Position numbers and translations under genes: made by a program | Notes under the pieces: generated by a model | Told to the model about the DNA's origin: nothing | Databases searched by the model: none | The model's input: only the letters and a program-made list of their open reading frames with translations | Shown: one piece after another, positions 16,857-25,032 of the stretch | Numbering within the stretch: the stretch's first letter is position 1 | Layout of the letters: each line of letters begins with the position of its first letter | DNA from: Sphingobium lactosutens | Lineage (GTDB): Bacteria; Pseudomonadota; Alphaproteobacteria; Sphingomonadales; Sphingomonadaceae | DNA: 64,000 nucleotides | Assembly: GCF_013393185.1 (NCBI RefSeq) | Contig: NZ_QJQX01000084.1 | Coordinates: 64,501-128,500, forward strand | Reading direction: 5' to 3'

Positions 16857-19526
16857 ATGAACGATCCCACCCGTCGAGACCCGGAGGCCTTCCTGCGCCA
16901 GGTGGCGCAGGAAGGCCGTGGCCGTCTCAAGATATTCCTTGGCGCGGCGCCGGGTGTCGGCAAGACCTATGAGATGCTGATCGACGGCATGCAACGCCGC
17001 AAGGCCGGAATCGATGTCGTGGTGGGCGTGGTAGAAACCCATGGGCGCAAGGAGACCGAGGCGCTTCTGGCCGGGCATGAGATCGTGCCACGGCGCGACA
17101 TCAATCATAGGGGGCACAGGCTCGGAGAGATGGACATTGACGCCATTCTGGAGCGAGCGCCTGCGTTGGTGCTGGTGGATGAACTGGCGCACACAAATGC
17201 GGCCGGGAGCCGGCATCCCAAGCGCTATCAGGATGTCGAGGAACTGCTTGATGCCGGGATCGATGTCTACTCGACCGTGAATATCCAGCATGTCGAAAGT
17301 CTGAACGACGTCGTCGCCTCCTTCACGCGCGTCCGCGTGCGCGAGACTGTGCCGGACTCCATTCTCGAAATGGCCGAGATCGAGGTCGTGGATATTCCGC
17401 CCGACGAGCTGATCGAGCGACTGAAGGATGGCAAGGTCTATATCCCGCAGGAAGCGACGCGCGCACTCACCCATTTCTTCTCCAAATCCAACCTCACCGC
17501 GCTGCGCGAGATGGCGCTGCGACGGGCTGCACAGGCCGTTGATGCGCAGATGCTGGATTATGTCCGGGCTCATGCGCTCGCCGGCAGCTTCGCGGCGGGC
17601 GAACGTATCCTCGTTGCCATCAGCGAAGTGCCGAGCGCCCAGGGCCTTGTCCGTGCGGCCAAGCGGCTTGCGGACGCGCTCAAGGCCCCCTGGTCGGCAG
17701 TTCATATCGAAACGCAGCGCAGTCTTGCTTTTACGGCACAGGAGCGCGAGCAACTGGCCGACACCATGGCCCTTGCCTCGCGGTTGGGGGCGACGACCGC
17801 GACCATTCCGGCGCCGTCGGTGGTGGAAGGCCTTCGCCACTCCGTCGCCGACGCGCGCGCAACACAGATTGTCATCGGCAAGTCCACCCGTCCCTGGTGG
17901 TTCGAACTTCGCCATGGATCCGTCGTCGACCAGCTGGTGCGAGAGATTGGCGATGTCGCCGTCCATGTCCTGCCCGGCGACAATGTGGCAAGACGGCAGA
18001 CACTGGCCGATGGGGCCTTGGGCCAGGGTTGGGGCGATCCGCTCGGCTATATCTGGTCGGCGCTGATGATCGTTGCGATGACGGCGCTTGGGCGGCTGCT
18101 GGTCGAGATCATCGATCTTGGCAACATCGCTTTGCTCTACCTCATTCCGGTCATGTTCGCGGCCGCGACCTTCGGGCTGCGCGCCGGTCTGTTCTCGGGC
18201 CTGGTGTCCAGCCTTGCCTATAATTTCTTCTTCCTCCCGCCCACCGGCACGCTGACGGTCAGCAATCCGGAAAATGTCATCAGCATCCTGGTGCTGCTGG
18301 GCGTCGCCATCGTGACTAGTCAGTTCGCGGCGCGTGTTCGCGCGCAGGCCGATCTGGCCCAGTCCAGCGCCCGCCAAAACGCAGCACTGGCCAGCTTCTC
18401 GCGCCAGCTCACGGCTTCGGCGAGCCAGGAAGAATTGATGCAGGCCATCTGCGCCGAGGTTGCGCGCTTGCTGTCGGTGCGAACGGTCCTGCTGCTCCCG
18501 TCCAAGGACGGCCCCCAGTTGCGCGCCGCGGTGCCCCCCGAAGACCGGCTCGATCAGATCGAAAAGGCGGCTGCGCAATGGTCGATGGACAATGAACAGC
18601 CGGCCGGGCGCGGATCATCCACGCTGACGGCATCCGACTGGCTGTTCCATCCGCTGCGTACCACGCGCGGCGTTCTGGGCGTTCTGGGCCTGGCGCGCGA
18701 GGATGCGGGTCAGCCCTTGCGATCGGACCAGATACCTTTGCTCATGAGCCTGCTGGATCAGGCATCGATCGCCTTCGATCGCATGGCGCTGGAGGAGGAG
18801 ATGCTGGATGTGCGTCAGATCAGAGAGCGGGACCGGCTGCGGTCTGCGCTGCTGTCATCGGTCAGCCATGATTTGCGGACCCCGCTGACGACGATCATTT
18901 CGGCGATGCAGGAACTCAGGCGGCAACAGCCATCGAACCTGCTCGATACGGTGGAAGCGGAAGCGAAGCGCCTCAATCGGTTCGTCGCCAATCTCCTTGA
19001 CATGGCGCGCGTGGAAGCCGGCGCCCTGCCGCTCCGGGTCGAGCCGACCGATCTGTTCGACGCCGTGGCCGGGGCGGTTCACGACACGCGCCAGTCCCTG
19101 CTGGGACATGAGGTCAAGGTCGACATATTGCCGGACATTCCGCTTGTCCGGGTCGATCCGACTCTCCTTCATCATTGCCTCATCAACCTGCTCGACAATG
19201 CGGGCCGCTATGCCGACCCCGGCACGCCCGTCAGGGTTCAGGGCAGGCGGCTGCCGGACGCCATCACGCTGTCCGTGCTCGATGAAGGACCGGGAATTCC
19301 GACCGGTGCGGAGGCTAGGGTCTTCGATACCTTCACGCGACTGGAAGGATCGGACAGGGCGAAGCATGGCACCGGCCTTGGCCTCGCCATCGTCAAGGGC
19401 TTTGCGGAAGCGATGGGCCTTACCGTCTCCGCTTCGAGCAACCACGACCCTTTGGGCGCCTGCTTCACGATCACCATCCCGCAACCTCTCATCATTGCCG
19501 AATTGCCCCAGAAGGACATCCCATGA
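16857..19526 (+). CDS. kdpD: Sensor histidine kinase KdpD
   Basis: KdpD senses K+ limitation or turgor and phosphorylates KdpE. About 889 aa from ATG 16857 (a TTG lies just before it). Order of domains: N-terminal KdpD domain with Walker A GAAPGVGKTY at ~30-39 and DELAHTN; a universal-stress-protein-like region; four transmembrane helices at ~400-490 (DUF4118); a GAF-like segment; a HisKA domain with the phospho-acceptor His at ~671 in SVSHDLRTPLTT; and a HATPase domain with NLLDNAGRYA, DEGPGIP and GTGLGLAIVKG. Its final codons overlap kdpE by four bases. Nothing essential is missing. Confidence 0.97.
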   Translation: MNDPTRRDPEAFLRQVAQEGRGRLKIFLGAAPGVGKTYEMLIDGMQRRKAGIDVVVGVVETHGRKETEALLAGHEIVPRRDINHRGHRLGEMDIDAILERAPALVLVDELAHTNAAGSRHPKRYQDVEELLDAGIDVYSTVNIQHVESLNDVVASFTRVRVRETVPDSILEMAEIEVVDIPPDELIERLKDGKVYIPQEATRALTHFFSKSNLTALREMALRRAAQAVDAQMLDYVRAHALAGSFAAGERILVAISEVPSAQGLVRAAKRLADALKAPWSAVHIETQRSLAFTAQEREQLADTMALASRLGATTATIPAPSVVEGLRHSVADARATQIVIGKSTRPWWFELRHGSVVDQLVREIGDVAVHVLPGDNVARRQTLADGALGQGWGDPLGYIWSALMIVAMTALGRLLVEIIDLGNIALLYLIPVMFAAATFGLRAGLFSGLVSSLAYNFFFLPPTGTLTVSNPENVISILVLLGVAIVTSQFAARVRAQADLAQSSARQNAALASFSRQLTASASQEELMQAICAEVARLLSVRTVLLLPSKDGPQLRAAVPPEDRLDQIEKAAAQWSMDNEQPAGRGSSTLTASDWLFHPLRTTRGVLGVLGLAREDAGQPLRSDQIPLLMSLLDQASIAFDRMALEEEMLDVRQIRERDRLRSALLSSVSHDLRTPLTTIISAMQELRRQQPSNLLDTVEAEAKRLNRFVANLLDMARVEAGALPLRVEPTDLFDAVAGAVHDTRQSLLGHEVKVDILPDIPLVRVDPTLLHHCLINLLDNAGRYADPGTPVRVQGRRLPDAITLSVLDEGPGIPTGAEARVFDTFTRLEGSDRAKHGTGLGLAIVKGFAEAMGLTVSASSNHDPLGACFTITIPQPLIIAELPQKDIP

Positions 19527-20251
19527 AAGTGCGTCACAAGGTGTTGATCGTCGATGACGAGCCGCATATCCGCAAGCTCATCCTCGCCGCGTTGACGCGG
19601 GCCGACTATGCGACAGTCGAGGCCGGGAATGCCCGCGAGGCGCTTGAAAAGCTGAAGGAGGAGCGCCCCGACATCAGTCTCCTCGACCTTGGCCTGCCGG
19701 ACCGGGACGGATTGGAACTTGTTCCCCTGTTCAAGCAACATTCGGACACGACGCTCATCATCGTTTCGGCGCGCGACGCGACCGATCAGAAGGTCGCAGC
19801 GCTGGATCTGGGCGCGGACGATTATCTGACCAAACCATTCGACACCGATGAGTTGCTCGCGCGCGTCCGCGTGGCTCTGCGCAATCGCATGACGAAGGAT
19901 GGCGGCGTCTCCATGGTGCGTGCGGGTGATGTCGAGATCGACCTCATGGCCCGCAACGTCCTAAAGGCCGGAAAGGAAGTGCATTTGACGCCCAAGGAAT
20001 ATGCCGTGCTGGCCCAACTCGCCAAATTCCCCGGTCGGGTGATCACCCATGCACAGATCATGGCGCATGTGTGGCCCAACGAAGTGGAGCATCATGTCGA
20101 ATATCTGCGGGTTCTGGTCCGCACGCTGCGTCAGAAACTGGAAAGCGATCCACAGCGGCCCCGGATCATCGGCAATGAACTCGGCATCGGCTATCGCCTG
20201 CGCTTCAACGTCGAAGGGGAAACCGAAGAGTTCGCGCCGCACGCGCACTGA
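19523..20251 (+). CDS. kdpE: Response regulator KdpE
   Basis: An OmpR/PhoB-type response regulator that activates kdp transcription. 242 aa. The receiver domain has Asp11/Asp12, the phosphorylated Asp55 in LLDLGLPDRDG and Lys104 in YLTKPFD. The C-terminal winged helix holds HLTPKEYAVLAQLAKFPGRV and VEYLRVLVRTLRQKLE. It overlaps kdpD by four bases (ATGA). Its likely targets are the shared element upstream of kdp and the two copies downstream of kdpE at 20355 and 20774. Confidence 0.96.
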   Translation: MKVRHKVLIVDDEPHIRKLILAALTRADYATVEAGNAREALEKLKEERPDISLLDLGLPDRDGLELVPLFKQHSDTTLIIVSARDATDQKVAALDLGADDYLTKPFDTDELLARVRVALRNRMTKDGGVSMVRAGDVEIDLMARNVLKAGKEVHLTPKEYAVLAQLAKFPGRVITHAQIMAHVWPNEVEHHVEYLRVLVRTLRQKLESDPQRPRIIGNELGIGYRLRFNVEGETEEFAPHAH

Positions 20252-20264
20252 AATCGGCAGAAAC

Positions 20265-20283
20265 AACCGGCAGCCGTCCGGTT
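20265..20283 (+). terminator. Weak hairpin after kdpE
   Basis: Arms AACCGG and CCGGTT enclose a seven-base loop 14 bases after the kdpE stop. There is no T-run, so termination is uncertain. Confidence 0.3.
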
Positions 20284-20354
20284 CCGTCTAGCAGGCGGCA
20301 GGCGCGGCGAACCTAGTGCGAATTCGGCGGTCGTCGGGATTCCAATGCAATCTC

Positions 20355-20404
20355 AATTAAAATCGCTGTTTCTCAATCTCGAGATATTATGCGCGGATGC
20401 GTAT
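20355..20404 (+). promoter_or_regulatory. kdp-type regulatory element upstream of the small membrane protein (copy C)
   Basis: A weaker match to the elements at 12166 and 20774. It contains CTGTTTCTCAATCTCGA, then two bases, then TATTATGCG, in the same register as the core TCTCGA-N2-TCAAATGCG of the other copies. It ends 30 bases before the start codon at 20435. Confidence 0.4.
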
Positions 20405-20434
20405 TTTGACGGCCTCCTTTGAGAGGTGTTTGTC

Positions 20435-20737
20435 ATGGCATATTGGCATGAAAGGCTTTCGGCAAGGATCGGACTGAGGCTCGCCGGCCTCGCACTCCTG
20501 GCATCGGTCTGGCCGGAAGATGCACTGCTGCGCACGCTCGTCTCGGCCAACCCGGCGGGCGAGGCTTCGCCATCGCAAGTCCTGCTGGCCGCCCTTTTGT
20601 TCATGACCGCAAGTGCAGGCATGGCCCTTGCGGTCATGGGGGCCGGTCTCTGGGCGCCCGTTACCGTGTCGGATCGCTGGGCCGCGACTGTGCCGCTCCC
20701 TGTTCGGCGCGATCCGTCGGTGCGCGTCGCGGCCTGA
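20435..20737 (+). CDS. Small membrane protein downstream of kdpE (100 aa)
   Basis: Not a family I recognise. The protein has a basic N-terminus (YWHERLSARIGLR), one hydrophobic segment (LAGLALLASVW), a polar middle, a second segment (VLLAALLFMTASAGMALAVM) and a short tail with VRRDPSVRVAA. That predicts a two-pass inner-membrane protein. I chose ATG 20435 because GAGAGG stands eight bases upstream. A copy of the kdp-type element precedes it, suggesting control with kdp. It could be a small modulator of K+ uptake or an envelope-stress protein; there is no direct evidence. Confidence 0.6.
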   Translation: MAYWHERLSARIGLRLAGLALLASVWPEDALLRTLVSANPAGEASPSQVLLAALLFMTASAGMALAVMGAGLWAPVTVSDRWAATVPLPVRRDPSVRVAA

Positions 20738-20773
20738 ATTGTTGGGCAGCGATGCTGTCGCCGTCTGGAGTGG

Positions 20774-20839
20774 ATCATAGTTAAAATACAATGCGATAGG
20801 CTATTCCCTCATCTCGATATCAAATGCGGGCCTGCATTA
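20774..20839 (+). promoter_or_regulatory. kdp-type regulatory element upstream of the porin gene (copy B)
   Basis: Ungapped match of 20790-20839 to 12181-12230 (33 of 50 identical). The shared blocks are ATGCG near the left end, TCTCGA, TCAAATGCG and CCTGC. It ends 55 bases before the ATG at 20895, as a regulator site or promoter should. Confidence 0.6.
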
Positions 20840-20894
20840 ATGACAGTCCTCGCCGGGCAGCACTTCGCCGCCTGGAGCTTTTCAAGAGGGCTTC

Positions 20895-21713
20895 ATGAAA
20901 ACCGCTTTTGTCGCGCCGCTGCTGATGCTCGGCTCCTTTCCCACATTCGCCCTGGCTCAGGCTGATGCGACCTCGCAGCTCACCGTCACGGGGACCGCGA
21001 CGATAGCGTCCGACTATCGGTTTCGCGGCGTTTCCCAATCCGATAAGGAAATGGCGATCCAGGGCGGCCTTACGATCGCCCATGAGAATGGTATCTACGC
21101 TGGCGCCTGGGGATCAAATCTCTCCGGCTGGGGCACATTTGGCGGCGCCAATATGGAACTGGATCTGATCGCCGGCTATAAGACGCCGCTGGCGGCCAAT
21201 GCCACGCTCGATATCGGCATGGTCTGGTATATGTATCCTGGTGGCGCCGACGACACGGATTTCGCCGAGCCCTTCATAAAGTTCAGCAGGACGACCGGCC
21301 TTGTGACGTTCACCGTAGGGGCAGCCTATGCGCCCAGGCAACAAGCATTGGCCAACATGTCCGGTCATCCTGACAGTCGCGGTCAGAAGAAGGACAATCT
21401 GTGTCTTTGGGGAGATGGTGTCGTGGCGATTGCCGGCACGCCGTTCGCTGCAAAGGCACATATCGGCTATTCGAACGGGAATCCGGGACTGGGTCCGAAC
21501 GGAACCAGCTTGGCCCCGACGGGCGAGTATTGGGACTGGTCGCTCGGCATGGAGGCAACATGGCGCAACCTGACGCTGAATATATCCTATGTCGATACCG
21601 ACATCTCGACGCGAGAAGCCGCGCGCCTGCAACCCAATTTCAGCAAGGGGCAGGATGGCGTCGGTTCCATCGCGGATAGCGCAATTGTCGCTTCATTGAC
21701 CGCCGCCTTCTGA
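20895..21713 (+). CDS. TorF-family putative outer-membrane porin
   Basis: 272 aa with a signal peptide (MKTAFVAPLLMLGSFPTFALAQ is the whole leader region; cleavage after ALA). The mature protein matches the TorF/Gcw_chp putative porin family: an early DYRFRGVSQSDKEMAIQGGL, alternating beta strands such as GIYAGAWGSNL and MELDLIAGYK, and a C-terminal strand ending in aromatic Phe (VASLTAAF). It probably forms a beta-barrel channel in the outer membrane. The ligand is unknown. Its upstream element matches that of kdp, so it may open outer-membrane access for K+ or an osmolyte under K+ limitation; this is inference. Confidence 0.87.
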   Translation: MKTAFVAPLLMLGSFPTFALAQADATSQLTVTGTATIASDYRFRGVSQSDKEMAIQGGLTIAHENGIYAGAWGSNLSGWGTFGGANMELDLIAGYKTPLAANATLDIGMVWYMYPGGADDTDFAEPFIKFSRTTGLVTFTVGAAYAPRQQALANMSGHPDSRGQKKDNLCLWGDGVVAIAGTPFAAKAHIGYSNGNPGLGPNGTSLAPTGEYWDWSLGMEATWRNLTLNISYVDTDISTREAARLQPNFSKGQDGVGSIADSAIVASLTAAF

Positions 21714-21740
21714 ACATGCCGGGGGATGGCGTTCGATCTC

Positions 21741-21760
21741 CCGGGGCACGCCCGGTTTTT
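21741..21760 (+). terminator. Rho-independent terminator after the TorF porin
   Basis: Stem CCGGG/CCCGG with a five-base loop followed directly by TTTTT, 27 bases after the porin stop. A second imperfect stem just upstream (21720-21741) could extend it. Between here and 21958 I see no gene. Confidence 0.65.
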
Positions 21761-21958
21761 CATGTTCGCGATACCATGTGCAATATTCTGCGGTGTCGCG
21801 GCCTTGCTTTCCCGAAGATGACCGCTCGGAACACACACATCATGCGCCATGATCCGGGTGGCGGTATGTATCCGGCCAGTCCTTGGCTTCGATTTCCGAA
21901 TGGCCGAATTAAAGTTTTCAGAATCCATTTCTGTTCGTGAAACGCCGTCGCGTGGTAG

Positions 21959-22657
21959 TCACTCGCCACCGCGATAACCGCCATAGCTTTCCACGAGAAG
22001 CACGAAGGAATGAAGGGCGATATCTTCAAGCCTCGGCATCAGCGGCTCGAAGGGCTTTTCAAAGCCTGCGAAAGGGGTTGTTCCTTCCATCGATGCGGAG
22101 ATGAAAAGGGCGATGGCGGCGCGATCGGCGGATGGGAGATCCGGCCGCATTTCCCCTACAATGTCGGCAAGAGGCGCCCGTGCTCTCTGATAGAGATCCT
22201 GCACGCGGCCCAGTATGAAGGCATCATGATTGGAAAGCGCCCATAGTTCGGGGAAGACATTGGTTGTCTTCTTGCTGCGAATATCCTCCAGAATGAACCT
22301 GCAAATCCGTCGCAGGCGTTCCACGGGCGCGCCGCGCATGTGAATGATCTGGTCGAATTCGACCTCATAGCTGCGGATTACCGCTTCCAGCAATTCGCGG
22401 ACCAGATCCTCGCGGCTGCGATAATGATAGGTCAGGTTGCCGAACTTGATGCCGCTATCAGCTGCGACTCGGCGCATGCTCATGGCGCGATAGCCATCCT
22501 CGATCAATATGGTGAGGGCAGTGTGCAGGATGAGCTCGCGGGTCTCGTTCCCTTTGGAATAGCCGCCATCCCGATCCGCCATGATCAGCGCCGCAGTTTG
22601 GCCTTCAGCCTCATCCATCTGATTTCTCGATGTTTCCTGTTCGATCGAATGGATCAT
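21959..22657 (-). CDS. TetR-family transcriptional regulator
   Basis: 232 aa from ATG 22657; internal ATGs at 22618 and 22582 are possible starts, since none has a strong ribosome site. The N-terminal TetR helix-turn-helix is clear at about residues 37-85: ETRELILHTALTILIEDGYR, then MSMRRVAADSGIKFGNLTYH and YRSREDLV. The C-terminal ligand/dimer domain is helical. It is divergent from the amine dehydrogenase operon, and a large palindrome in the intergenic region overlaps the operon's predicted -35 box. It is therefore probably an amine- or aldehyde-responsive repressor of that operon and of itself. Confidence 0.9.
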   Translation of the reverse strand: MIHSIEQETSRNQMDEAEGQTAALIMADRDGGYSKGNETRELILHTALTILIEDGYRAMSMRRVAADSGIKFGNLTYHYRSREDLVRELLEAVIRSYEVEFDQIIHMRGAPVERLRRICRFILEDIRSKKTTNVFPELWALSNHDAFILGRVQDLYQRARAPLADIVGEMRPDLPSADRAAIALFISASMEGTTPFAGFEKPFEPLMPRLEDIALHSFVLLVESYGGYRGGE

Positions 22658-22675
22658 ATGGGTTCGTTAAAATTA

Positions 22676-22729
22676 TGTCGAGTGACAAATTTAGGTCACT
22701 TGACAGATTTGTTGCCACTTCTTCATAAT
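22676..22729 (+). promoter_or_regulatory. Predicted promoter and operator of the amine dehydrogenase operon
   Basis: A 30-bp palindrome at 22676-22705 has arms TGTCGAGTGAC and GTCACTTGACA (one mismatch in 11) around an eight-base centre. Its right end contains TTGACA (22700-22705), which with CATAAT (22724-22729) at 18-base spacing makes a good sigma-70 promoter reading toward 22770. A repressor bound to the palindrome would cover the -35 box. Confidence 0.7.
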
Positions 22730-22769
22730 TCCTCTCAAGCGGACGAGATCCGCGACAGGAGAGGAAGAG

Positions 22770-23954
22770 ATGCGGTCCATTGGCCTGAGCTTGCTGCTTG
22801 GCGCGGCAGTGCCCCAGTCGGCATCTGCCGACACCCGGAAATTCCCCACCCCTTTGCCTGAAGAGGTGCTGCCCAACGTTGCGGTACTACCGGGTATTTG
22901 GCCGAAAAGCTGGGTCTTGATCCATGATCTTAACTTCGCGTCGATCCTCGATGGCAAGCTGGCGTTGGTCGACACCCGCTCGGCCGATCGCCCACTCAAG
23001 GGGCTGGTGCGCGCGGCCCAGTTCGCCAATGAGCTGGTCGCGCCAGACCGTGGCGAGATTTACACAGCAGAAACATTCTATGGCCGCTTGACCCGTGGTA
23101 AACGCACCGACGCCATAACCATATGGGATATGAAGACGCTCCAGCCTAAAGGTGAGATCATCCTGCCCGACGGCAAGCGGCAGCTGTCTGTCACCTATCC
23201 CAATGTCTTCCAGTTCACTAATGGCGGCAAATGGGCGCTGGTCGCTAATTTCACCCCTGCCCAGTCGGTCACGGTGGTAGATCTGCACGCCCGCAAGGTG
23301 CTGGGTGAGATCGACCTGCCCGGCTGCACCCAAATCTATCCCAGCGGTGAGCGCGGCTTCAGCAGCCTGTGTGCTGACGGATCGGTGTTCAGCGTGACGC
23401 TGGATGACAAAGGGCAGGCGGCTTCCTCCAGCAGCGTGGCCAAGGTGCAGGATATCGACCGGCAGCCCTTGTTCGGCACCCCTGCCATGGTCGGGCGCAC
23501 CGCTTGGTTCGTCAGCTATTATGGCATGGTGCAGGGCATCGACCTGTCCGGCCCGGTCGCCAAACCGCTACCCGGCGCCTTCAGCGTTGATAAAGGGGAT
23601 GGGGCGAAGGCGGATGGCGGCACGCCGCAATGGCGGCCAGGCGGCTGGCAGGTCATCGCCTCCGACGCGAAAGGGCTGCTCTATGTGCTGATGAGCCCCA
23701 ACGGCAAGGAAGGCAGCCACAAGGATGGCGGCACCGAAGTCTGGGTTGTCGATCCGGTAAAAAAAGCCCGCCTGTCCCGCATTGCGCTCAAGGGACAGGG
23801 GCTGGCCATAGCGGTGACGCGCGAGGATGCGCCGCAACTGATCGTGGCGCGGGCGGACGGCGTAGTCGATGTGCATGACGCCGCGACCGGCGCTTTCGTG
23901 CGGACGCTGGGCGCCACGGTCGCGGCCAACCCTATCGTCATCACGGTGCCCTGA
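22770..23954 (+). CDS. Amine dehydrogenase heavy (beta-propeller) subunit, AauB/MauB-like
   Basis: The large subunit of a periplasmic TTQ-dependent amine dehydrogenase. 394 aa with an N-terminal signal peptide (SIGLSLLLGAAVPQSASA). The mature part is the seven-bladed beta-propeller of this family: YGRLTRGKRTDAITIWD, TLQPKGEIILPDGKRQLS, QSVTVVDLHARKVLGEIDLP, AWFVSYYGMVQGIDLSG, WRPGGWQVIA and MSPNGKEGSHKDGGTEVWVV. These segments resemble both aromatic amine dehydrogenase (the SYYG and DGKEGTHK segments) and methylamine dehydrogenase (TYPxx and WRPGGW). GAGAGGAAGAG precedes the ATG. It is the first gene of a tight operon and overlaps the next by one base. Confidence 0.92.
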   Translation: MRSIGLSLLLGAAVPQSASADTRKFPTPLPEEVLPNVAVLPGIWPKSWVLIHDLNFASILDGKLALVDTRSADRPLKGLVRAAQFANELVAPDRGEIYTAETFYGRLTRGKRTDAITIWDMKTLQPKGEIILPDGKRQLSVTYPNVFQFTNGGKWALVANFTPAQSVTVVDLHARKVLGEIDLPGCTQIYPSGERGFSSLCADGSVFSVTLDDKGQAASSSSVAKVQDIDRQPLFGTPAMVGRTAWFVSYYGMVQGIDLSGPVAKPLPGAFSVDKGDGAKADGGTPQWRPGGWQVIASDAKGLLYVLMSPNGKEGSHKDGGTEVWVVDPVKKARLSRIALKGQGLAIAVTREDAPQLIVARADGVVDVHDAATGAFVRTLGATVAANPIVITVP

Positions 23955-24448
23955 TGGCCGCGCTCCCTCTTTTCCTCGTCCTACTGCTCGGCGTCTCCGC
24001 GCTGCACAAGGCGATCGATCGCCAACGGCTCGGCATCGCGGCGGCGCGGCTCGCAGGGGCACCGGTCTCGACCGGCTCCCTGCTGCTGATTGCGGCAGGT
24101 GTTGCGGAGGGCACGGCCGCCCTCTGCCTGCTGCTCGCCCCATTGCGCTTGGCCGGCGCGCTCATCGCCCTGCTGCTCTGGGCGCTCTACGCCCTGCTAC
24201 TGCTACGCCGCCGTGGTCAGTCGCTCGATTGCGGCTGTGATCTTGTCGCGCGGGAACGGCCGGTCGGCTGGGGCCAGATCGCCCGCCCGGTGTTGCTCGC
24301 CGGTCTTGCGGCGCCAGCGGCCCTGTTGCCGCCGGCACCCTTCAGCCTCGATGCGCCGTTCGCCGCCGCCGGCTTCCTTGCGCTCTGGTTCGGTGCGGCC
24401 GAACTCCTTGCCATTCCCCGGCCCGTTTGGAGGAAGAACAGATGCTGA
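23954..24448 (+). CDS. Amine utilisation membrane protein MauE/AauE-like
   Basis: 164 aa. It has four or five hydrophobic segments (ALPLFLVLLLGVSALHKAID, LLLIAAGVAEGTAALCLLLA, IALLLWALYALLLLRR, then two near the end), with the MauE/DoxX-type segment RRGQSLDCGCD after the third. MauE proteins are inner-membrane factors required for producing active light chain, probably in disulfide formation. The start ATG overlaps the heavy-chain stop (TGATG). The order heavy chain, E, D, light chain is the conserved mauBEDA/aauBEDA order. Confidence 0.88.
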   Translation: MAALPLFLVLLLGVSALHKAIDRQRLGIAAARLAGAPVSTGSLLLIAAGVAEGTAALCLLLAPLRLAGALIALLLWALYALLLLRRRGQSLDCGCDLVARERPVGWGQIARPVLLAGLAAPAALLPPAPFSLDAPFAAAGFLALWFGAAELLAIPRPVWRKNRC

Positions 24449-25029
24449 CATCCCAGATATTGCTGTGGGCGGCGGTGATCGCCCAGGCCTTGCTCATCGC
24501 CGCACTCGCCCGGCAAGTCGGCATATTGCATGAACGGATCGCCCCGGCTGGTGCTCTGACCCTGCATCAGGGCGTGAAGATCGGCGAAGTGGCGACACCC
24601 ATGGATCTCCTCACCATCGACGACGCCAAGCTGCGCGTGGGTGGCAAGCGGGACGGGCGCAGCCAGCTGCTCTTCTTCGCCTCGCCCGACTGTTCGGTCT
24701 GCAAGTCGCTGCTGCCGGTGCTGCGCTCCGCCGCCCGCGCGGAGGCGGACTGGATCGACGTCATGATCGCCGGTGACGGCACGAAGCCCGCCTATCGCGC
24801 CATGGCGGCCGATCATGGCCTCGATGGCCTTCCGATCATCCTGTCCGAGGCCCTGGGGCGCGCCTTCGGCGTCGCGAAGCTACCCTATGCGGTGCTGCTG
24901 GACGAAAGCGGCAGGATCGCCTCGCTCGGCCTCATCAACAGCCGCGAGCATCTGGAAAGCCTGTTCGAGGCGAAGGAGCGCGGTGTCGCCTCGCTTCAGG
25001 ATTATCTCGCCCGCCGGAAGGAGGCCTGA
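24442..25029 (+). CDS. Amine utilisation thioredoxin-like protein MauD/AauD-like
   Basis: 195 aa from ATG 24442, preceded by GGAGGAAG. It has an N-terminal membrane anchor (SQILLWAAVIAQALLIAALA), then a thioredoxin-like fold with active-site Cys84-Ser-Val-Cys87 in FFASPDCSVCKS and cis-proline region KLPYAVLLD. MauD is needed for correct disulfide bonding of the cysteine-rich light chain in the periplasm. It overlaps the end of the mauE-like gene by seven bases. Confidence 0.92.
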   Translation: MLTSQILLWAAVIAQALLIAALARQVGILHERIAPAGALTLHQGVKIGEVATPMDLLTIDDAKLRVGGKRDGRSQLLFFASPDCSVCKSLLPVLRSAARAEADWIDVMIAGDGTKPAYRAMAADHGLDGLPIILSEALGRAFGVAKLPYAVLLDESGRIASLGLINSREHLESLFEAKERGVASLQDYLARRKEA

Positions 25030-25032
25030 GCC

